From Takifugu bimaculatus (Eukaryota > Chordata > Actinopteri > Tetraodontiformes > Tetraodontidae), in the NCBI GenBank assembly GCA_004026145.2, contig CP034976.1, positions 4,399,796-4,463,795 on the forward strand: a stretch of 64,000 nt of DNA, read 5' to 3'. Every line of letters begins with the position of its first letter. Within the stretch, counting starts at the first letter, position 1. Below are positions 51,300 to 62,569 of this stretch, piece by piece. Below the pieces are notes generated by a model. That model was not told the DNA's origin. It searched no databases and saw nothing but the letters and a program-made list of their open reading frames with translations. Position numbers and translations under genes: made by a program.

Positions 51300-52178
51300 G
51301 TCACTCTTTATTATAGCAAACCAGAAAGAACAAAACAGCAGAATTAAAACAAAGTCAAAACCAAATCAGCAACTGAAACCAAACTAAAAAGGATCTTTTC
51401 TGTCACAAAATCAGGAATGTTTAATAACTGATCATTTTGAGGTGCAGCCACAGTCAGGAAAAAACCATCCACACACCACAAACCACACACACATTCATTT
51501 CATGTTCCCATCTACTAATGCGGGTTTATGTCACAGTTTGGAAAGCCAGAACTCCTCACTGAATTCCTTTGAACAGGTGAGGTGAGATAATCCACCTATA
51601 ATCCAGATATCGCTATCCTCTAATCTCGTAATCCAGTTTGCTAAAGCACGGATTCAATCAAACTTGCTGACAGGTGTGTTGCCCCTTTTGAAGATCCCAC
51701 TTTGGGAAAGCTTATGGTCACCTGGACGACTCTCACCTCAGAAAAATAATAACTCTCTACAGTAAATGTACAGTAAACCTCACAATCCATAGACAGATGT
51801 GATGCAGTCATATATTCCATAACAGATCATATAAAACTGTGTCACTTCTACACACATTCACATGGTTTTGATTCTTTTTTTTTTTTTGCACCATTGTTTC
51901 GGTGTGCTTTGATGTTTCAAAGTCCTGAGAGTTGTAGTGTTTGGGTCTAAAATAACGTCCTGACTGGTAAAGAAAGTGGGTTTACAATAAGTGTTCATTG
52001 TAATGCGCTGATGTTTAAATGAGAGGATCCATAAATCCTCTGACTCACAATAACATAAAACAGGATGTCTAAAGTAGCTGCATAGTCACAGGACATCCTA
52101 AATGAGATAAAAGCCTAAACTTCCTCCTCTTTCCCACTCCTTTCATCATTGTCTGTGTTCTCCATAGCCTCTTCATGG
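51300..52178 (-). other. c1orf232 3' UTR (presumed)
   Basis: The region downstream of the c1orf232 stop is AT-rich and non-coding. The AATAAA on the minus strand at 51307-51312 is a plausible poly(A) signal, giving a 3' UTR near 0.87 kb. Other AATAAA-like sites (for example near 51147) lie beyond it. Confidence 0.35.
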
Positions 52179-52561
52179 TTAGTTGGCCTTGGTCTTCAGC
52201 TCCGCCAGCTTGCTGGTGACAAAGTTCCACTTGAATGACACCTCCTCGCTACCTCCTCCTAGTGACATGTACTTCGAGAAGCTGTTGTTGCCGCTTTGCC
52301 CTTCACCTGCTCCTCCTCCTCCGCTCACCTCCTCCATGGTAATCTGCCCATCCTGGCTCTCCTGCCCTCTGGCCACCGTTGCCCCGTCGTCATCCTGGTC
52401 ATTGGCCCCTGATGTCTCATTGGAAGCAGCAGCGGCAGCGGCGGAGGCGGCTGTCGCAGCGTCTGCCTGCTTCTTAGCAGGCCCAATTAGCAGCAAAGCT
52501 ATCCCAGAATCCTGTGCGCTTACTAGGCGGAGGAGCTTCTTCTGGTTTTACTGCAAGTGGG
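52179..52561 (-). CDS. c1orf232: C1orf232-like protein, exon 4 (last), with apparent frameshift
   Basis: The acceptor TTATTTCTCAG ends at 52562. The exon begins with the last base of a His codon, then PLAVKPEEAPPPSK and RTGFWDSFAANWA. The human protein has ADHPLAARP and GFWDAFASRW at the same places. In this frame the next codons are TGC TAA (52474-52479), a stop. The frame offset by one base continues from the same point as AKKQADAATAA, an Ala-rich run, an acidic/Gly-rich stretch (GGGGAGEGQ) and the family's conserved end FKWNFVTSKLAELKTKAN before a stop at 52179. The human protein ends FKWGFLTHKLAEM and a few residues more. Two conserved blocks in different frames of one exon imply a one-base indel near 52476-52484, a sequencing error, or frameshifting. 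Read literally the protein stops after about 118 residues; with the frame restored it is about 215. Confidence 0.75.
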
Positions 52562-52999
52562 CTGAGAAATAAGAAGTCTATTGGTCAGAAGTTGTCAGTG
52601 TGACATGTCTAGCATACCCTGAAACAGTAATCTGGCTATTTTACTCATTAGCGGCTCAGTGGGGGAGCAATATGTATGCAATATTTTTACAATGTAAAAA
52701 CTGACTATACTGCGGAATTAATATTTTGGTTATTTCAATTATTTCTGCTTTCAACATCTGTATTTTTAGGTGCAGAATCTCTGATCACAGAATTAAAGCA
52801 GTTATGATATCAGACACTGATGTGACGTCTGAAGATTGCTAGCACGCTACTTTGATTAGCAGGGACTGTTGCGACCCTGACTTTTGCTCCTTGCTTAGAG
52901 TCTGGTCAGCCCCAGGAGTCAGGTCGCATTTTGATTGTTTGCTGATCTGAACTGATAATAGATTTCATCAGAAGACGAGGGAGAAACGGCTCCACTCAC

Positions 53000-53106
53000 T
53001 GGTCAGCGACTGGTGGACCCTCAGACTCCTCTAAGAGCTGATGCTCATCATCCCTGTTGAACAACGCCGATAGTCTGTTCCAGCCTTTAGTCCCAGCCCC
53101 CTGCAT
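53000..53106 (-). CDS. c1orf232: C1orf232-like protein, exon 3 (core motif)
   Basis: This 107-base exon encodes MQGAGTKGWNRLSALFNRDD, then EHQLLEESEGPPVAD and the first two bases of a His codon (phase 2), completed by exon 4. The block G-x-K-G-W...(S/A)LFN(K/R)(D/E)DE...LLE is the most conserved part of the TDRP family, shared by testis development-related protein (TSLFNKDDEQ) and human C1orf232 (SSLFNKEDED). TDRP is reported as a spermatogenesis-linked nuclear/cytoplasmic protein; the function of C1orf232 is unknown. The donor is GTGAGT at 52994-52999. The acceptor TCAG ends at 53107, directly next to a (TG)25 tract. Exon phases (0 in, 2 out) fit both neighbours. Confidence 0.8.
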
Positions 53107-53108
53107 CT

Positions 53109-53110
<2 letters not shown>

Positions 53111-53160
<50 letters not shown>
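53111..53160 (+). repeat. (CA)25 microsatellite abutting a splice acceptor
   Basis: Fifty bases of perfect CA. On the minus strand this is a TG tract ending four bases before exon 3 of the c1orf232-like gene, where a pyrimidine tract would normally stand. Confidence 0.97.
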
Positions 53161-53163
<3 letters not shown>

Positions 53164-53302
53164 TCCAGATGCACCATGGTTTGGTTTACATAAAATATCA
53201 GACTTACTAGTTGTAAATGCACAGTCTTATATCACTGCATGCCTCTTCCTGTTAAATTAAACAGCTTTTCCAAGATCCAATTTCCCAAAAGTGATTACAT
53301 AC

Positions 53303-53383
53303 TTTTCTGGCCAACTGGGACACAACATTTGGAGCCTCCTCCACCTCGTCCGGGCTTATCATATCATTCTCTACCTCCGTGAC
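53303..53383 (-). CDS. c1orf232: C1orf232-like protein, exon 2
   Basis: This 81-base exon (27 codons, phase 0 at both ends) encodes VTEVENDMISPDEVEEAPN and VVSQLARK. The acceptor is CTGTTTTTTAG ending at 53384; the donor is GTATGT starting at 53302. The end SQLARK matches human SQLARR just before the conserved VQGVGVKGW-type block, which here begins exon 3. The exon is acidic, as in the human protein. It is found only by homology and splice sites because it is too short to stand out as an open frame. Confidence 0.75.
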
Positions 53384-54455
53384 CTAAAAAACAGAAAAAG
53401 AAGGGAGCAAGAAAGCTGGACTGGGAGTCCGGTGCACTGTCGCCCCCTGTTGTATATTATTTTTACTGCAACAAGCCTAAAGCACGAATGCAGATTTATC
53501 ATTGAACCATAATTTTATTTTTCTTTATGTGAAAGTGCAATCTGTATCAGAGTTTTTTTGGGTTTTTTTTTGCATGATGAATAATTGCATTGTCTCAAAT
53601 GTCCCCCACGCATTAAAATAGCCATGACACCTCCGGGCATCCTTCAGAGTGGAAACTATCTGCCCAGCCGATGCTCCCTGCCCTGTCTGCAATGAAGACA
53701 GCAGGGTTCTATAGAGATTCCTGGCTGGACGCCCTGCCCAACACGTCCATCACTCAGTGGAATGCCAGCTAATCCATTTGTTCAGCTCCTGTGCAGGATC
53801 AAATTTCCAGGCCCTATAGAGATCCGGGTCAGTGCAACACTGCTTCCAAAGCCCGGTGTTGATGTTGGGGGGTAGACGATAGCTACGTTTTAGAGAAATA
53901 TTGGCCGTTGTTTTATAATCACTGCAAAAACAATGCAAAAGAACTGAAATGATTACTACAGTGAACAAACCAGAGGGAGTTTACTGGTATCGGCATTAAT
54001 AATGACCTACTGTTGGACATATGTGGGTATTTTAATAAAATATTGCACCTAATTAAGTTTTTACATCTGGATCTACAGCCCAGGAGATTAAAAAAAAGCC
54101 AAAGCTTAGGATGAATCAGAAAACCGTTGGCAGCCTGACAGACAGCGACCAGGCCTGTAACCTGACACAAGTCGATTCACTCAGGTGAACATTTCCACAA
54201 CTGACGATGCAAACCATCATCAACGCAACAGCAGCGAAGTTCGTCGGTGATTCCGGACGTAATTTGTTAGAGTGTTGATAAAGGAAGTCCAGATTCAGCC
54301 TGCCTTTAGTTCCCTTTGCTCAGAACACTGATCTGACCTGCGATCAGTCAAAAGGATCAGCATGGAAAACCTGCCGACCTTTGACTCCAGAGCCATGAAC
54401 CACTCCACAGTGGTGCAGCTGTGCACAAATATAAGACAAAGCTCCAGTTATGTAC

Positions 54456-54536
54456 CTCTTCAGCTGTGTCCTCCTCATACTCAGAGTTCAGGCTCTTCAG
54501 CACTTTGCTCTTATACAACTTCCACAACGGATTCAT
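54456..54536 (-). CDS. c1orf232: C1orf232-like protein, exon 1 (start)
   Basis: ATG at 54536 begins MNPLWKLYKSKVLKSLNSE and then YEEDTAEE. It ends in phase 0 at a donor GTACAT (weaker than consensus). The human protein starts MNQAFWKTYKSKVLQTL and has EEDLAEE at the same distance, so start and length agree. The 27 codons join in frame to exon 2. The plus-strand open frames over this region are antisense and have no supporting similarity. The promoter would lie at higher coordinates (54.6-54.8 kb is moderately GC-rich). Confidence 0.8.
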
Positions 54537-54996
54537 ACTTGCAGAAAAGGATTCTGGGCATTCAAGTCGAGATCTGCAAAGATCTCTTTATTCCTCTGTG
54601 GTCCACCGAGTCTCCTCTCCTCGCTGCAGGCTCGTCTGAGTTGGAGCCAGATGAAGCGGTTCCCATGCGTGAAGGTTTCAGCAGGCGAGTGGTGCGGGAA
54701 CCCTCTTCAGCACCGTTTCATTATGCTTCTCCCGCTCAGATCGACGTGTCTCTCGTCAGGGTCGATCCCAGCCCAGCTTCTGGACAGGTGAAGTCAGCAA
54801 GCTGCGCCGTCTGTGAATGCGCCCACGCAGGTGCACACAGACGCACACTCGCACACACACAGAATCCAGTGTCACGGTTCAGAATCCCTGCCTTGGTTAC
54901 CTGGAAACAGGTGTAGAGTTCCTCATGCATATTTCAGAAGGTCTCATTATAGAGCCAGAGGTCCTTTGTGGGCCAGTATTGGCAGGTTGTCTGATA

Positions 54997-55000
<4 letters not shown>

Positions 55001-55046
<46 letters not shown>
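55001..55046 (+). repeat. (CA)23 microsatellite
   Basis: Forty-six bases of CA followed by CATGCATACGCACATA. Confidence 0.97.
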
Positions 55047-55048
<2 letters not shown>

Positions 55049-58000
55049 CATACGCACATACCCTCAAAAGATGATCAGATGCCACGATTTGCCACGAATT
55101 CAAACTTTTTACCAAAACACTCGAACATTACACCAGCAAGAATATGGAAAATTAGCAAAAATAACAAAGACAAAAACCAAAAATACTGCTGACCATCGGT
55201 TAAAATAAAAGTTGCATCATAGAAATGTGGACTATTCAGTGGAATGTATGAAGAAAGATAGCGATTTTTATATATTTTTAAAACTGAATCCATAAAATGT
55301 GCTTAAAATGCTCACGTGATCCATAAAATCTGACCTCAAAATGCAGGAGAATTCCAATATTTGCCTGTAAAATAAGGTGAAGTAGTGTTTTGAAGTAACA
55401 GGGAAAATGGAAACACTTAGTGAAATGCACCCATTGAGTACATCTATGTTATATGTCAGCGATCTCAGGGTTTTTTTGTTTTTTTTTTATAAATTCCAGC
55501 TAAAACATCTGAGAGGATAAAAATGAACCTTATGGAATACCATCTCACTAACCAGTCCAATTATCTGACCACTTCCTCTGCTCTAATTGGCCCCTCTATT
55601 CAAACCTGCCTGGTTGTGTGCTGTCTCAGACTGGTTGCTCTGGCAACCTGAGAGCACATGGAGTGTCATGTACATAAAGAGCTCCAAAACAGATTAATGA
55701 CAGTTTAGACTTGCTTTTCTAAAGACATTTGTAATGTTACCTGTGCAACACTTTTATTATAAAAGTGTAAATCAGAAACAGTGGTTTTAAAAACATGACA
55801 CGACAGATTCTTCTGCAATGATGTAAATCTATCCGGTGGAGCTTTGATGATAATCTTGATTATACAGCAAAGAAATGTGATCTAAACTGTCCCCTGGCTC
55901 TCCTGTTGCTGGTTTTGTTTACCATGCAGAGTTGGACATTAATGAAGCCGCAAAGACAAGCAGCTCCATAAGATCAACATGAATTATGAATACAGCTGTA
56001 TGGATGACATGTGCATGGACTGGGGTTATTTGGAGAGGTTGTGGTTGCACCAGATCATGTTTCCAAAAAGACGCACCCAAGAATCTAACAGTGCACAGAG
56101 GCGGTGGATCATTACATGGAAGCAGCAGGTTGAACAATACTTAAGGTGGAAACAGTTTCTAGTTTGTAACCATCAGATATATTTTAATATCTCACTTCAA
56201 ACAAAGCAGCCATAAAATGGAAACAAATCGTCACTTTATAAAATATAATCAGTAAAAAGAAATGTTCTTTTAAAAATACCCTAGATCAGATTTTTATATA
56301 GATAAAGAAATTGATGTTGAAATGAAACCCTGCACCACTGAGTTGACTTTGTTTTTTAAATAATTGCAGTTTCCCAGTTTCTATTTGTAACTATTGTAGT
56401 TTCCAATAACTGACCATCAGGTGGCGCCAGAGCTCTTCACGGAAGACGCTCAGTAACGATTTTTGCCTTCACAAAATTTCAATAAAGGGCATCTTTCTTT
56501 CAAACAAAGGTTTAGTCAAACCATTTTACTTCATTAATTCATATTTACGTTATTTATTTATTTTAATTCTGGACCAGAATCAAACTTGTTTTGTCTTTTA
56601 AAAAATGTTATATCGTTTTGTTCCTTTCCAGCAAAGGAACCACGACATTATCAGAGTAAGAAAGCAGTTCTACGGCTGATTTAATGCACAAATACACGCA
56701 TCAATCATAGACTGTGAACAACTTGACAGTTAACTGATCTAATTGACGCATTCTTGCGATAGATTTGATGTGTGACCACTAGGGGGAGGCAGCGAGACTG
56801 TCCGGTGCTCGGGGGTCCTGCTTCTGAACTAGAACACGATGTACCAGGACACGAAAACGCATCTTTCCAGCGATGAACTGCATCCTCGTGTGAGCCTTTC
56901 CCCGAAGCCTCTACAAAATGATTCCACAAAGACACTGAGGAATCAATATCTCCAACCTAACCTAAGTAATGACGAAATAAAATGAATAGATTAATTGTAT
57001 CATGAAAACAAAGCAGCAGAGACAGAGAGATGAAGAAAAATGGCTAAACCATGAAAAGATCAAGTGAATGAAATTTTATTGAAACAAAATGTATACTTTT
57101 TAATTTGATTTCTTGTTGCAGGCGCTCTCAGATGAACTGGACATGCACGATCACACTCAAGTTAAGGACCTTTGTCATCATTATAATCACCATGTTGCCC
57201 ATCTAGTAGTCGGTCATAAATGATCCAATTCGATTAAAAACAGCCAATAATTATCATGATAATCAAACTACAGTAAAATACATTGCAAAGCATTTTAAAG
57301 CAAGCAGCTGCCCATCTCCCCCCCCCCCCACATACACACACACACACGAATATGCACATACGCATCTATTTTACGAGGCCCTGCAGATGCATGAACTGGC
57401 ACTTCCTGGCGTGCTAACTGTTGTGCAACACAGTAAGTTGCGTGCTCGTTTGCGTGACCCTCTGGACAGTTGTGTTTTTCTTGTTTCAGTCAGCCACTCG
57501 GCACCTCTGGCTTGACATAACACCTTTTCTGATTACTGGTTCTGCAATAAAGTCAATGGGTGCAGAATTAACAATAAACTATATTTACAGGCAATAACTT
57601 GAATAACCTGAAGGCTCCAAACCTGCATTCCCCTAAGAACACGTCACAGCCACTTACATCACTTTCACTCCCTCTTTACCTTTGACTTATTTTGTTTGCA
57701 TGAATTGGATTAATAAAATGTGTTTCTTTTTTTCAGCCTGTTTATTTTTGTATGCACATAATATACTTCATGTAAAGGTCCTGATGTTCCATCGCACACA
57801 TGATCTGCAGTGATTCCCACTGTTTTAAGTGACTGTAAGACATGTGAGCACCAGAAAGTATGCTAATTCCACCTTAATGCCCGAACTTGAGCCCTGATTT
57901 GACTGGAAGCACACACACAACCCAAACAAAGCCTAAATCTCTCCTTGCCCACATCTACCTGCCAAACAGTGCACAACAATGCACGGATGTTTCAGTCAAT

Positions 58001-58827
58001 AGTGAAGCATTCCACGGGGCAGCCTGGAGACAGAGAGGCCCAAAAAGGGTTTCTATAACTGACCTTTGACCAAACTGTTGGCGTCTCCGTCTTGACGGTA
58101 GATGACAGAGTGAGACACAAATTCATACTGGCTTCCAGTCAGCAGAAAAAAAGGATGCTCTTATCTTATATTTCCTTTGCACAACCAGAAAGATGATCCA
58201 AGGAGAAAATGGAGTTCCCCAAACAGAACATTCTTTATTACTGGTGAGGGCAACAATATCCTCTCACTGATCCAAGTTGGATCCCTGTATCCTGGGATCA
58301 GTGGCTTCAATTTTGGGTTGCGAAGAGTCTGCAACACATCAACTGAGAAGACGGCTGAATAATTTATCCACAGTTGAAAGCCATTTCTGTCTAATATCAC
58401 GGTTAATCGTTTTTCTCCATTATCATATAGGGACGACGTATCATCTTAAATCTTATAGTAAACCATTAAGTCTTCATTACATTAAGTCTTAAGGAGACTG
58501 AATACTTGTTTGTGTACATGTGTGGTTGCATGTGCAGCAGATGATGTAACATGTTCAAAGGGCTCATTTGAAGGAGGCGCCCCTCCCAAGTGATAAAAGC
58601 CCTCCTCAAACAGTGCAGGGCTGCATGTCTCCATGTGTCTTTCCTTGCCATCCTGCTCAGACCGGTTGAAGTGGTCATCGCCAGCATTTAATTGCTTAGC
58701 GAGAAGAATCTGCAGCCCTGCAGTCAAAGTGAAACTTTACAGCGATGAAATGGATGAGAAGATTGATTTATTGGCATTTTGAAGACGTGATGCTCTTAAA
58801 CACGTGTGCACTCTGATGCACCAACAT

Positions 58828-58830
<3 letters not shown>
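55047..58830. other. Intergenic, nothing recognised
   Basis: AT-rich sequence with a C-run and a short CA tract near 57321-57348. No exon or repeat family was recognised. This lies upstream of c1orf232. Confidence 0.4.

Positions 58831-58875
<45 letters not shown>
58831..58875 (+). repeat. (TG)22 microsatellite
   Basis: Forty-five bases of perfect TG. Confidence 0.97.
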
Positions 58876-58878
<3 letters not shown>

Positions 58879-59550
58879 GTAAGCTTTTTACCATGTGAGG
58901 TTTACATGTCACAGCCATAAATCATGTTATGCAACTGGGTCAAGTGGCATCCAGTGACAACTTCCTGCTCCTCCGACAAAGCGTCACCTGCTGCCACGCT
59001 GGGATGAGCGCAACAGTACTCGTTGATGCCACTATATCGACAGGCAACCGGTCACCATGGAGACCAAAGTTTACAAGCATGCAGCGGGGTTGTAAATTTC
59101 CCTGAGAGCCCCTGTGGTCTCGGATGAATGAAGCCGACCGTTCCTTGCAGGTCTTTTGTTTTTAACTTCAGACAGCTCCGTCCCAAAAATTGGTCTGACC
59201 TCATCAGCTTTAGGAAGAACGCTGCTGCTGCTGTTAGGGGGATTCCCAGGTACAGAATAACGACAGGAGAGGATCAGCATTCTGTGAGTGGAGCAGAATT
59301 CGGTGAATGGGGACCTTTATAAGGTGTTGGAGGAATTGTGGACACACCAGTGAAAGAAAGGGCAAAAGGAGGGAAGAGGTGAAGAGAAGGATGGCAAACG
59401 AGCAGTTCGCATGCACAAACATCAGCCAGCAATAAGCTAAAATCCACGAAATGGATGCAGGTGTAGCAGCCAGTGTATGAAAAGGAGACAAGAGCAAAAT
59501 CTACATTAAGGATTTTCTCCACTTTTTGACTCCTTTATCCCTTTTGGAGT

Positions 59551-59577
59551 GCGTGTGTGCATGTGTGCGTGTGTGCG

Positions 59578-59643
<66 letters not shown>
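59551..59643 (+). repeat. (GT)n microsatellite with GC interruptions at its start
   Basis: Starts with GCGTGTGTGCATGTGTGCGT-type variant units and becomes perfect GT to 59643. Confidence 0.97.
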
Positions 59644-59646
<3 letters not shown>

Positions 59647-59670
59647 GAGGGGGGCACATATGAGCAAAGG

Positions 59671-59862
59671 CACGTCCACCCCTGGATGGGTCGCCAGTTC
59701 ATTTCAGAGCCCTATGCGAGCATCTGGGGGTTCAACACCTTGCTCAAGGGCACCGTGGCAGTGCTCTCAAGGTGTTCCGGCACCTTCCCCTACTACCAAA
59801 ACACCTTCCATGTTTTTTCCGCACCGGGGCTGGACCCAAGAATCCCCCCGCTTCCCAGAACT
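59671..59862 (+). mobile_element. Fish interspersed repeat fragment (LINE/SINE 3' region)
   Basis: CTGGATGGGTCGCCAGTTCA, then GGGTTCAACACCTTGCTCAAG, GCACCGTGGCAGTGCTCTCA, AGGTGTTCCGGCACCT and the GCACCGGGGCTGGACC segment match a repeat seen throughout teleost genomes (CCTTGCTCAAGGGCA... ...GGGACTTGAACC). Its class (tail of a LINE or SINE) is uncertain. The GT array directly upstream may have grown at its edge. Confidence 0.5.
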
Positions 59863-60889
59863 TGTGAAATGATGTCTTTTATTCCATGTTATGAGGAACC
59901 ATGTTGAACGTGGCGTGGGCATATTAGTGCGTGTTTACGGTGTCATGTCAAAACTTACACAAGGTACTCATGGCCCAAAGGCAGGTTCTCAATGTCAGGG
60001 CCTGACAATGACGTGTGAAAGGTGATCTCCTCCTACTCTGCCCGTCTTTCCCCCCAGGATGTTACATATATACATACATGCACACTTTCTGTGTACACTG
60101 AAGATATTCAAGTTCACTCTGGCTCCCAGACAGTACTGTGATCCACAGGAAACCAGCAACTCCTCTCCTACCAAGGCTCAGCACAAAAATGCCGCTGTGA
60201 AAACTATGTAGGGTGTTGAAAAAACATTCCCAGGCTTCCCAGCAGCAAACGGATTCAGAGTAGCACATTGAGTTTGTGTTTTTACTGCACTTGTTTCAAA
60301 ATGGACAAAAACCTATTGGTTAGGCAGACAAACTGACCTTTCTTTAGTCTGCCCAGCAGGATCAAGGACTCTGGCCAAGGCATAAAGATTCTTCTATGAT
60401 GTGTTTCCCAACACTGACCTGCAAGTAGAAACTGAATGAGAAACTGTTGCATCGGTCAAGTCAGTTTTAAATCCAGGTCTGTATATCTTATTTATCCTCA
60501 GCAGCTATGTGGTGCTGCATTCTGTTATTAAGTTCACGTGGATGGAAATCTTCTTTTCAGAAATCACTTGACAGTTATTATTTTTGGGGGGGTAAATATA
60601 GCAGCGCACTTTGTCTTTAAATTGATGTCATCATCTAGAGACATGATAATCACTGACCCTGTGGGAACAAACAGCCGTTGAATCCAGAGATAAGCTGCTT
60701 TTCTCTAAATCCTAATGAAAAGGCAGATGTGAGGAGATGGATGGAAAACTGGGTATGAGGAGGACGAACGTGATGTCCTGAAAAGACAGGTTTAGAGGTG
60801 GCGAAAGTTAAGTGTTCATTTTTAACAATGTTAGCAATTTATTGGCTTTCATAAATCTTTTCCTCACCCTCCTGGGCGGTGCCTCCTTC

Positions 60890-61158
60890 CTTCAGACTCG
60901 GGTCCTCTACCAGAGGCCTGGGAGTCTGAGGGTCCTGCGCAGGATCTTAGCTGTTCCTAAGACTGTGTTCTTCTGGACAGAAATCTCTGATGTGGTTCCT
61001 GGTATCTGTTGGAGCCATCTACTCAGGTTGGGTGTTACTGCCCCTAGTGTCCCAATCACTACTGGGACCACTGTTGCCTTCATGCCCCACATTCTCTCTA
61101 TCTCCTCCTTCAGCCCTTGGTACTTCTCCAGCTTCTCGTGTTTCTGAAGAAGGAACAC
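60890..61158 (-). pseudogene. LINE polyprotein C-terminal fragment
   Basis: The frame contains KHEKLEKYQGLKEEIERMWG, ATVVPVVIGTLGAVTPNL and SVQKNTVLGTAKILRRTL and stops after LPGLW. This sequence recurs at the C-terminus of animal non-LTR retrotransposons that, as I recall, have a restriction-like endonuclease with an RPD motif just upstream. That RPD part and the reverse transcriptase are missing: upstream (higher coordinates) the sequence turns into A/T-rich simple sequence. It is a 5'-truncated copy. The clade (R2/R4/NeSL-like) is inferred and not certain. Confidence 0.55.
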
Positions 61159-61164
61159 GACAAG

Positions 61165-61200
61165 AATATATATATATTTTTTTTTTATTTTTTTTTGCAG
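61165..61200. repeat. TA/T-rich simple sequence
   Basis: (TA)n followed by long T runs at the 5' edge of the LINE fragment. Confidence 0.85.
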
Positions 61201-61209
61201 TTTAATTTG

Positions 61210-62569
61210 GAAACCAAGTGATCAAAAACAGAATTTACAAAATCACTACAGGCAAACTATATAAAAAAGGTGGGAGCAGATAAAAATGGAGTGTGTGTGT
61301 GAGTGTGTGTGTGCACGCGCACGCTGGGGGGACGGGGACATCTCAGAAACATTGTGTTCCCTGCACGTTAGACTGCAGTCCCAACAGTCTCCTCAGGCGG
61401 AGTGACCCACCACCTAGCACATTCCTCATGCACATGCACCCCCTGCTGTCTTCTCAACCTGACTCTGGTCTAAAATATCCCGTCCCCTGATGTTGCTCTC
61501 TGCACAATAATGACGACGTCCATTTTCGGTGCACAAGAATTTCTAAATGTGAATGTGCCTTATGTTGCGGGACAAAACTCTCGTTCTGCTTGACTGTGGA
61601 AGACACAAGTTCTGCTAAGGTATAAGGAACCTTTGAAGAAGTGAAATACAATATTATTGATATGCTGCGTGTTTAGTTATGTTGCACTGTGTCAGTTATA
61701 TAACATGTTGACTTTCACCTCCACTGTCAAATCAGCTTATGTACATTGTTGTGTACTTGCTGAAAGCTGTTTAACTTGTTCATTTCTGGTTTTGCCTGAT
61801 GATAATGAACCTCTTCTCATCAGCCAGCTCTGCGTGCACGAGCATCTTGCTCCTTCAGTTCCTCTCTTTGAAGCGTCTGCACCACCCACACTCACTTCAC
61901 CTGTCCAACATCACAGATTTAAAAGAAGACAAAGAAAAATAAATGGAATCCAGCCCCAACCCCCAGAAACCCCTCACCCTTTGTTTCAAGGCAACACGGG
62001 TGACGCGTCATCGGTCAGCCAATGGCTGCCCCTCGTTAGGGGATGCGTCCGGCATCATTGGTACGCCGATGTGAGAGTTTGATCCTCCTATGTTGTGTTA
62101 GGGTAGAAAGAGGATGGGGAGGAGTTAAAGGGACGGGCAGAGAGGAGCACGTGGCACCCAACGAGGCCTCAGCTTGTCAAGAGGAATCACATCAGGCAGC
62201 GAGCATCAGGCATGCGCAGTTTCAAAACTCCACGCCCTGCAAGAGGAAACTGGGATGAAGAAGAATATGTCTGCATTGTTCTGCTTAGCAATAAACGTGT
62301 GTACAAAAGCAGAGGAACTTGTCAGCCTTTTTTGCCTCAATATTCATCCCTCGGTCTCGTGACGTGCTTGCTCAGAGCCTTTGTTACATAAGTTTCCTCG
62401 GGATATTTGCAAAACCATCCACATACCAGTGTGTGTGTGTGTGAAGATGGCACGCAAGCGAGTGGTCATAAAACTCGCACTTCCTTCAAAGCCAACAAGG
62501 AAGTTTCCAAATTAAACTCAGGCGGCGTCTGGACTAAAAAAAAAAAACGACCCAAAACCTGCTTAATGT
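61210..62569. other. Intergenic, nothing recognised
   Basis: Short GT/GC runs near 61290-61325 and no recognisable exon. An open frame at 61657-62082 has no domain or homologue I recognise. Confidence 0.4.

Noticed and set aside
54362..54916. Plus-strand 184-codon frame over c1orf232 exon 1
   Set aside because: It is antisense to a homology-supported exon, has no recognised domain and ends in CA-rich sequence.
61657..62082. Plus-strand 141-codon frame
   Set aside because: No recognised domain or homologue. The frame begins at an ATA codon, with no promoter or splice evidence.
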